Source of the DNA: JAVMKJ01 sp031732875
GTDB lineage: Bacteria; Pseudomonadota; Gammaproteobacteria; Competibacterales; Competibacteraceae
Length of the DNA stretch: 11,218 nt
Assembly: GCA_031732875.1 (NCBI GenBank)
Contig: JAVMKL010000299.1
Location: forward strand, 1-11,218
Direction of reading: 5' to 3'
Shown: positions 6,239 through 11,218 of the stretch, one piece after another
How the letters are laid out: the number at the start of each line of letters is the position of its first letter
Numbering within the stretch: the stretch's first letter is position 1
Position numbers and translations under genes: made by a program
The notes under the pieces: model-generated
What the model was told of the DNA's origin: nothing
Seen by the model: only the letters and a program-made list of their open reading frames with translations
Databases searched by the model: none

Positions 6239-7054
6239 ATGCAGGTCAAACTCCGGCGAACCGCCTTGCTGTTCGCTTTGCTGTCACCGTTGGCCGTCGG
6301 CCTGGCCGTCGGCCAGGACCGGGCTCCCGCATCCACCCCGCCGGAGCCGGCGCCCGCCCCGGCTGCCGCGCCCGGACGGGTCATGGAGCCGGGCGCGCTT
6401 GACTTGGTCAAGAAGATGAGCGCCAAGCTGGCGGCCACCCCGGCGTTCCTGGTTCGCACCCGCAGTTCCCTGGAAGCGCCGGGCGGCACCGGGCAGTTCC
6501 TGACCTTCTTCACCGAATCGGTGGTGGCGGTCGAGCGGCCGAACAAACTGAGCGCCGAGATTCGCGGCGACGCCCCGCCGTTCGACTTCTACTTCAACGG
6601 GAAACAGATGACCGCCTACGAACCCACGCGCAAGCTCTACGCCACGGCGGACGCCCCCCCGACCCTCGACGAACTGGTGCCGTTCGCGGCGAAGACGGCC
6701 GGCATCCTGCTGCCGTTCGCCGACGTGCTCTACAGCGATTCCTACGCCGTCCTGACCAAGGATGCCACCAGCGCCTTCTACGCCGGGTTCTCGGTGATGC
6801 GCGGCGCCCGCTGCGAGCACGTGGCGCTCGCCACGCCGGAGATCGAAGGGCAAATCTGGATCGACGCCAAGACCGACTTGCCCTGCATGATCGCCGGCAC
6901 CCTGCGCAACGTGCAAGGCGCCCCCCGCTTCGCGGTGGAGTATTACGACTGGAAGTTGAATCCGAAACTCCCCGAAAAACTGTTCACCTTCGCCAAACCC
7001 GAGGGTGCCAAGCCGATCGACTTCCGCACCCTGTCCGGGGCGGGCCGGAAATGA
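6239..7054 (+). CDS. DUF2092 domain-containing periplasmic protein (LolA-like fold)
   Basis: 271 residues. A signal peptide is visible (MQVKLRRTALLFALLSPLAVG..., cleavage near residues 22-24) followed by a Pro/Ala-rich linker (about 30-48) and the DUF2092 region: a helix ALDLVKKMSAKLAATPAF, strands with ERPNKLSAEIRGD, FYFNGKQMTAYEP, LYATADAPPTLDEL, and a C-terminal IWIDAKTDLPCMI and YYDWKLN. The family resembles LolA/LppX proteins, whose open beta-barrel binds acyl chains, so lipid or lipoprotein binding in the periplasm is a fair inference; the ligand is unknown. Two Cys residues (in ARCEHV and LPCMI) could pair. ATG 6239 lies 7 bases after AGGAG. The stop is 17 bases before the next start, indicating an operon. 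Confidence 0.88.
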   Translation: MQVKLRRTALLFALLSPLAVGLAVGQDRAPASTPPEPAPAPAAAPGRVMEPGALDLVKKMSAKLAATPAFLVRTRSSLEAPGGTGQFLTFFTESVVAVERPNKLSAEIRGDAPPFDFYFNGKQMTAYEPTRKLYATADAPPTLDELVPFAAKTAGILLPFADVLYSDSYAVLTKDATSAFYAGFSVMRGARCEHVALATPEIEGQIWIDAKTDLPCMIAGTLRNVQGAPRFAVEYYDWKLNPKLPEKLFTFAKPEGAKPIDFRTLSGAGRK

Positions 7055-7071
7055 CTGTGGAGGCAACCATC

Positions 7072-7659
7072 ATGCGGAAACAGCTATTGATACTGGGAAT
7101 GGCCGGACTGTCGCTCCTGCCGCTGCAAGCGGGCGCCTGGGGCGGCTTTCACGCCGGCGGCGGCTTTCACGCCGGGGCCGGCGGTTTCACCTCCTGGCAT
7201 CACGCCGGCTATGGCGGCGGCGGCTGGGGCGGTGCCTATCACGCCGGCTACGGCGGGGTGACCCACGTCGGCTACGGCGGGGTGACCCACGTCGATTACG
7301 GCGGCGCCTATCACGCCGGCTACGGCGGCGGCGCCTACTATCACCCGACTTACGCGGCGGGCGGCTGCTGGGGCTGTACCACCGGCTACAGCGCCGGCGC
7401 GGTCGCGGCGGCCGGAGTCGTCGGACTGGCCGCTGGCGCCGCCATCGGCTCGGCGGCCAGCAGCCCGACCGTGGTGGTACAGCAACCGACGTACGTCACC
7501 GGCCCCGCCATCGGCACCGAGGTGCTCGCGCTGCCCGGCGGTGGTTGCTCCAGCGTCTCCGCCAACGGCATCACCTACTACAACTGCGGCAGCAGCTACT
7601 ACCAGCCGCACTTCGGCAGCAACGGCGTGTACTACACGGTCGTGGCAAACCCGTTTTGA
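7072..7659 (+). CDS. Gly/His/Tyr-rich exported protein with glycine-zipper segment
   Basis: 195 residues, function unknown. The signal peptide is MRKQLLILGMAGLSLLPLQAGA with cleavage after A22. Residues about 23-100 are low-complexity, made of repeated GGFHAG, YGGVTHV and GGAYHAGYGG units rich in Gly, His and Tyr. Then come CWGC, a hydrophobic glycine/alanine zipper GAVAAAGVVGLAAGAAIGSAAS (in two parts, about 109-130) that could insert into or span a membrane, and a C-terminal domain with GGGCSSVSANGITYYNCGSSYY, which has two cysteines. I chose ATG 7072 because GGAGG lies 8 bases before it; an in-frame ATG at 7051 overlapping the DUF2092 stop is weaker. The His-rich part could bind metal ions (inference). 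The protein likely sits in the envelope with its operon neighbours. Confidence 0.82.
   Translation: MRKQLLILGMAGLSLLPLQAGAWGGFHAGGGFHAGAGGFTSWHHAGYGGGGWGGAYHAGYGGVTHVGYGGVTHVDYGGAYHAGYGGGAYYHPTYAAGGCWGCTTGYSAGAVAAAGVVGLAAGAAIGSAASSPTVVVQQPTYVTGPAIGTEVLALPGGGCSSVSANGITYYNCGSSYYQPHFGSNGVYYTVVANPF
7246..7293 (+). repeat. 24-bp exact tandem repeat, two copies
   Basis: A 24-base unit encoding GYGGVTHV occurs twice without mismatch (7246-7269 and 7270-7293), followed by a diverged partial copy (GATTACGGCGG). The repeat keeps the reading frame, so copy-number change would lengthen or shorten the His/Tyr/Gly region without breaking the gene. Confidence 0.85.
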
Positions 7660-7676
7660 TCCAACGCAACCGTTAG

Positions 7677-7710
7677 CTCCCATCGCCCGCTGGCGGAAGG
7701 GGGTTGGGAG
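7677..7710. repeat. REP-like palindromic repeat in the gap before the small lipoprotein gene
   Basis: CTCCCA (7677-7682) pairs with TGGGAG (7705-7710), enclosing a nested CGCC (7684-7687)/GGCG (7692-7695) hairpin. It shares GGGTTGGG with the repeat at 2004-2040, suggesting one dispersed family. It ends next to the ribosome binding site AGGAG (7711-7715) of the next gene. Confidence 0.45.
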
Positions 7711-7721
7711 AGGAGACAAAA

Positions 7722-8156
7722 ATGCTCAAAAGATTTGCATTCCTTGTCCTGGCATCCTGGCTCGCATCCGCCTGCGTCTCTCCCGAAGAGCAACGCGCGG
7801 CCGACGCCCAGCGCTGCGCCGGTTTCGGCTTTACCATGGGAACCAGCGACTTCGCCAACTGCATGATGAGCACGGCGAACCAACGTGAGGCGCAGCAGGC
7901 GGCCATCCTGAGTCAGCGAACCGCGCGGGACGCTGAAGAAGCGCGAGCCCGCCAAGCCCGGGATCGGGCAGACCAGGATGCCTGGGATCGACGAACCGGG
8001 CAGGGGATCTATGCGACACCCTCGGTAACGCCCAACAAGCCGACCAGCTTCGATAATTCCAAATTCGAGTGCCGCAAGGAGGAAAACGCCACCACGCTAC
8101 CGGACGGGACGGTCCGGATGACCAGCAACGAGCGTTGCTCATCATCATCGTTTTAG
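7722..8156 (+). CDS. Small Cys-containing lipoprotein
   Basis: 144 residues, not assigned to a named family. A lipoprotein signal is present: MLKRFAFLVLASWLASAC with lipidated Cys18 (lipobox A-S-A-C, a weaker -3 residue than usual). The mature protein starts with RCAGFGFTMGTSDFANCM (about 31-48), a C-x-x-x-G-F-x-x-G-T-x-x-F-x-x-C pattern seen in many short proteobacterial lipoproteins, then a strongly charged Ala/Arg/Glu helix (about 53-90) likely to form a coiled coil, and a C-terminal part with two more cysteines ending in CSSSSF. ATG 7722 lies 6 bases after AGGAG. An upstream in-frame TTG (7704) is unlikely. The gene is 34 bases before the sulfatase, so the two are probably cotranscribed. 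The role is unknown. Confidence 0.82.
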   Translation: MLKRFAFLVLASWLASACVSPEEQRAADAQRCAGFGFTMGTSDFANCMMSTANQREAQQAAILSQRTARDAEEARARQARDRADQDAWDRRTGQGIYATPSVTPNKPTSFDNSKFECRKEENATTLPDGTVRMTSNERCSSSSF

Positions 8157-8190
8157 CAATCTTGCTCCAATCCGAAAGAGGTTAGCATCG

Positions 8191-10914
8191 ATGAAAAAAC
8201 CTATCCGTCTAGCCCTGGTTCTGCTGGCCGGTTTTGTTGTCGCCAGCGCCCAGGCCGCCGACAGGGGGCCACTTAAATACGCGGAAGGCCAGTATGATGC
8301 CGCCAGCGGCGTCTACACGGTCGTGAAAAGCGACGATCTGGACGCGATTGCCGAACGCTTCGGCGTCGCCGCAGCCGAGTTGAAGGCGCAAAACAAGCTC
8401 GCCTCGGACAAGATCGAGGTCGGTCAGAAGCTGGTGGTGGCTGCCGGCGCGGCCGAGGGGGGATCGACCGATGCCCCGCAGATCACCGGCGTGCCGGGTT
8501 CGCCAAGCGCGACGACGACCATTAGCGGCGAGCAGATCCCCGCGCCACCCTTCAAGTTCGAGGGTAAGATCGAGCGCACGACGGTGGGCTCGAAGCCCTA
8601 CTGGCCGGCGCGCATCGTCCCGCCGAAGGGCGCCCCCAACGTCCTGCTGATCATGACCGACGATTCGGGCTATGGCGTGCCGAGCACCTTCGGCGGCGTG
8701 ATCCCGACGCCGGCGCTCGACCGGATCGCCGCCAACGGCCTGCGCTACACCAACTTTAATTCCACGGCGCTATGCTCGCCGACGCGCGCGGCCCTGATCA
8801 CCGGGCGCAACCATCACTCGGTCGGTTACGGCGTGATCGCGGAACAGGCGACGGGTTACCCCGGCTACGACAGCATCATCACCAAGGACAAGGCGACCAT
8901 CGGCACGATCCTCAAGGACAACGGCTATCACACATCGTGGTTCGGCAAGAACCACAACACGCCGTCCTTCGAGGCAAGCCCCATCGGCCCCTTCGACAAC
9001 TGGCCGGTCGGCATGGGCTTCGAGTACTTCTATGGCTTCATGGGCGGCGACACCAACCAGTGGCAGCCGGGCAACCTGGCGCGCAACACCACCTACATCT
9101 ATCCGTTCCAGGGCAACCCGAAGTACAACCTCATTACCGCGATGGCTGACGAGGCCATCGCCTACATGAACCAGGTCAACACGCTGACGCCGGATCGGCC
9201 GTTCTTCGTCTACTACGTGCCCGGCGGCACGCATGCGCCGCATCATCCGACGCCGGAGTGGATCAAGAAGATCAGCGACATGCACCTGTTCGACCAAGGC
9301 TGGAACAAGCTGCGCGAGCAGATCTTCGCCAACCAGAAGAAGCTCGGCGTGATCCCGGCGGACGCCAAGCTGACGCCGTGGCCGAAAGATCTGCTGAAGG
9401 ATTGGGATCAACTCACGGCCGATGAGAAGAAGATGTTCCTGCGCCAAGTGGACGTTTTCGCCGCCTACGTGGCCTACACCGACCACGAGATCGGCCGGGT
9501 GATCCAGGCGGTCGAGGACATGGGCAAGCTCGACAACACGCTGATCATCTATATCAACGGCGACAACGGCACCAGCGCCGAGGGCACGCTGCTCGGCACG
9601 CCGAACGAGGTGGCCATGTTCAACGGCGTCGAGGTGCCGGTGGCCGATCAGCTCAAGTACTTCTACGACGTCTGGGGCTCCGACCAGACCTACAACCACA
9701 TGGCGGTGCCGTGGGCCTGGGCGTTCGATACCCCGTTCTCCTGGACCAAGCAGATCGCCTCGCACTTCGGCGGCGTGCGTCAGGGCATGGCCATCTCCTG
9801 GCCGAAGGTGATCAAGGACCAGGGCGGCATTCGCCACCAGTTCCACCACGTGATCGACATCGTGCCGACCATCCTCGAAGCGACCAGCATCCGTGCGCCC
9901 GAGACGGTGGATGGCATCCCACAGAAGCCGATCGAGGGCGTGAGCATGATGTACACCTTCGACAAGGCCAACGCCAACGCGCCATCGACCCACAAGACCC
10001 AGTACTTCGAGATGATGGGCGACCACGCGATCTACCACGACGGCTGGATCGCCAGCACCAAGGTCATGCGGCCGCCCTGGGTGATTCAGGGCGGGCTCGG
10101 TGACGATCCCACGAAGTACCCGTGGGAGCTCTACGACCTGACCAAGGACTGGACGCAGGCCGAGAACCTTGCTGACAAGTACCCGGAGAAGGTGAAGGAG
10201 CTCGAAAAGATCTTTTGGGAGGAGGCGCAGAAGTACCAGGTCGAGCCGCTCGATCCCACCGTGGCCACCCGTCTCATCACGCCGCGCCCGAGCATCACCG
10301 CGGGCCGCAATGTCTTCACCTGGACCGCGCCGCTGACCGGCACTCCCTATGGCGATGCCCCGAACCTGCTCAACACGTCGTACAACTTCAGGGCCGAGAT
10401 CGAGGTTCCACAGGGCGGCGCCGAGGGCATGCTCATCACGACGGGCGGCCGTTTCGCCGGCTATGGCTTCTACCTGCTGAAGGGCAAGCCGGTGTTCCTC
10501 TGGAACCTGGTCGACCTGAAGCGCGTCCGCTGGGAAGGGCCGGAAGCGCTGACGCCCGGCAAACATGTGCTTGAATTCGATTTCAAGTACGACGGCCTGG
10601 GCCTGGGCACGCTCGCCTTCAACAGCATGAGCGGCATCGGGCGCAGCGGCGCCGGCGTGCTCAAGGTCGATGGCAAGGAGGTCGCCACCCAGAAGATGGA
10701 GCACACCATCCCGCTCATCCTGGCGTGGGACGAGAACCTCGATGTCGGTTCCGACACCGGCACGCCGGTTGACGACAAGGACTATCAGGTGCCGTTCGCC
10801 TTTACCGGCAAGATCGATAAGATCACCTTGACCATTGACCGGCCGCAGTTGTCGCCGGAAGACATCAAGAAGCTGGAAGAGGGCATGAAGAAAGCGGCGG
10901 CGGCTCGCGAGTAG
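8191..10914 (+). CDS. Exported arylsulfatase with N-terminal LysM domain
   Basis: 907 residues. It hydrolyses sulfate esters outside the cytoplasm; the substrate is unknown. The signal peptide is MKKPIRLALVLLAGFVVASAQA with cleavage near residue 22. Residues about 41-83 form a LysM domain (VYTVVKSDDLDAIAERFGV, then a VGQKLVV end), which binds peptidoglycan-type glycans. The sulfatase domain begins near 149: metal ligands D157/D158 in TDDSGYG, formylglycine motif C195-S-P-T-R199, K253 and H255 in FGKNH, H348 in GGTHAPHH and D458/N459 in NGDNG. C195 must be oxidised by FGE or anSME, neither seen here. A beta-rich C-terminal region follows (about 700-880) with YNFRAEIEVPQGG and a charged end. 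ATG 8191 follows AGAGG. The LysM domain and the extra C-terminus make it longer than common arylsulfatases. Confidence 0.95.
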   Translation: MKKPIRLALVLLAGFVVASAQAADRGPLKYAEGQYDAASGVYTVVKSDDLDAIAERFGVAAAELKAQNKLASDKIEVGQKLVVAAGAAEGGSTDAPQITGVPGSPSATTTISGEQIPAPPFKFEGKIERTTVGSKPYWPARIVPPKGAPNVLLIMTDDSGYGVPSTFGGVIPTPALDRIAANGLRYTNFNSTALCSPTRAALITGRNHHSVGYGVIAEQATGYPGYDSIITKDKATIGTILKDNGYHTSWFGKNHNTPSFEASPIGPFDNWPVGMGFEYFYGFMGGDTNQWQPGNLARNTTYIYPFQGNPKYNLITAMADEAIAYMNQVNTLTPDRPFFVYYVPGGTHAPHHPTPEWIKKISDMHLFDQGWNKLREQIFANQKKLGVIPADAKLTPWPKDLLKDWDQLTADEKKMFLRQVDVFAAYVAYTDHEIGRVIQAVEDMGKLDNTLIIYINGDNGTSAEGTLLGTPNEVAMFNGVEVPVADQLKYFYDVWGSDQTYNHMAVPWAWAFDTPFSWTKQIASHFGGVRQGMAISWPKVIKDQGGIRHQFHHVIDIVPTILEATSIRAPETVDGIPQKPIEGVSMMYTFDKANANAPSTHKTQYFEMMGDHAIYHDGWIASTKVMRPPWVIQGGLGDDPTKYPWELYDLTKDWTQAENLADKYPEKVKELEKIFWEEAQKYQVEPLDPTVATRLITPRPSITAGRNVFTWTAPLTGTPYGDAPNLLNTSYNFRAEIEVPQGGAEGMLITTGGRFAGYGFYLLKGKPVFLWNLVDLKRVRWEGPEALTPGKHVLEFDFKYDGLGLGTLAFNSMSGIGRSGAGVLKVDGKEVATQKMEHTIPLILAWDENLDVGSDTGTPVDDKDYQVPFAFTGKIDKITLTIDRPQLSPEDIKKLEEGMKKAAAARE

Positions 10915-10936
10915 CCAGCACGAAGCTGGCGGCCCG

Positions 10937-10964
10937 CGCGGGCCATCCTATCGGATGGCCCGCG
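10937..10964 (+). terminator. Strong hairpin after the sulfatase gene
   Basis: CGCGGGCCATCC (10937-10948) pairs perfectly with GGATGGCCCGCG (10953-10964) around the loop TATC, starting 22 bases after the sulfatase stop. It is very stable but has no T run, so full Rho-independent termination is doubtful. It may attenuate or protect the mRNA 3' end. Confidence 0.5.
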
Positions 10965-10978
10965 ACTTCAACATTGAG

Positions 10979-11218
10979 ATGAAATTACTGCTCAAGCTGA
11001 CAGCTCTAGCTGAGGCAGCCACGGGAGTGGCGTTGTTGATGGTGCCGGCACTTGTCAGTCGGTTATTGTTGGGCGCAGAAGTTTCCGGAGCTGCAATCCC
11101 CATCGCTCGCGCGACCGGTATTGCATTGACTGCGTTGGGTGTGGGCTGTTGGCCGGGGCCGGTGCTGGCCGGTATGTCGACGTACAGCGTGCTCGTCACA
11201 CTGTATCTTGCGTATCTT
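10979..11218 (+). CDS. Small hydrophobic membrane protein, unknown function (3' end cut by window)
   Basis: 80 codons are visible and open to the end of the window. The sequence MKLLLKLTALAEAATGVALL, then LLMVPALVSRLLLG, PIARATGIALTALGVGCWPG and a further hydrophobic run predicts at least three membrane segments. Similar short proteins occur near sulfatase and DUF genes in Proteobacteria, but no function is known to me. The ribosome binding site is poor. An in-frame ATG at 10955, inside the 3' arm of the preceding hairpin, would add MARDFNIE; I prefer ATG 10979 because the hydrophobic start is typical. Codon use is less GC-rich than in the sulfatase gene. Confidence 0.6.
   Translation, partial: MKLLLKLTALAEAATGVALLMVPALVSRLLLGAEVSGAAIPIARATGIALTALGVGCWPGPVLAGMSTYSVLVTLYLAYL

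Noticed and set aside
7051..7071. Earlier ATG for the Gly-rich protein, overlapping the DUF2092 stop
   Set aside because: ATG 7072 has GGAGG at the right distance and gives a normal signal peptide.
8770..10704. 644-codon minus-strand open frame opposite the sulfatase gene
   Set aside because: Antisense shadow of a strongly supported sulfatase in GC-rich DNA; no ribosome binding site logic and no domain.
1..11218. CRISPR array, tRNA, rRNA, phage or transposase genes
   Set aside because: No regularly spaced repeats, tRNA-like folds or mobile-element proteins were seen in any frame I read.

Overview
The window looks like a GC-rich proteobacterial chromosome, probably gammaproteobacterial. The evidence for this is high-GC coding sequence, GGAGG-type ribosome binding sites, lipoproteins with lipoboxes (a Gram-negative envelope) and an operon order (NTF2-like, FAD amine-oxidase-like, DUF1365, CFA-synthase-like) known from Proteobacteria. 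No species call can be made from sequence alone.

Left part (1-3813, minus strand): a tightly packed operon, read right to left. It encodes an NTF2/SnoaL-like protein (3734-3312), an FAD-dependent amine-oxidase-family protein (3296-2046), a DUF1365 protein (2049-1231, 4-base ATGA overlap with the gene before it) and a SAM-dependent CFA-synthase-family protein (from 1226, cut by the window edge). A good sigma70-type promoter (TTGCAT-17-TATAAA) reads into it, and a perfect inverted repeat (TTGTCCAA/TTGGACAA) lies just downstream of the -10, so repressor control is likely. By analogy with related gene sets in Proteobacteria, this operon should modify unsaturated acyl chains of membrane phospholipids under light, oxidative or singlet-oxygen stress. 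The CFA-like enzyme has Ser and Gln where I place the bicarbonate-binding Cys139 and His266 of E. coli Cfa, so it may methylate without making a cyclopropane, like UfaM/TmsB-type enzymes.

Middle (3842-5037, plus strand): a 45-codon Trp-rich ORF that may be the remnant of a short-chain dehydrogenase N-terminus, overlapping by 4 bases a GTG-started membrane acyltransferase (acyltransferase_3 family). This stretch is visibly poorer in GC than its surroundings and is followed by an AT-rich intergenic region, which suggests transfer or replacement.

Right part (5305-11218, plus strand): a run of predicted exported or membrane proteins. They are a DUF3313 lipoprotein, a DUF2092 (LolA-fold) periplasmic protein, a Gly/His/Tyr-rich secreted protein with DNA tandem repeats, a small Cys-containing lipoprotein and a 907-residue arylsulfatase with an N-terminal LysM domain. 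A 12-bp hairpin follows, and then a small membrane protein cut by the window end. No gene in this run has a known physiological role in this combination, so it is the best candidate for an undescribed envelope system: a peptidoglycan-anchored sulfatase with accessory lipoproteins.
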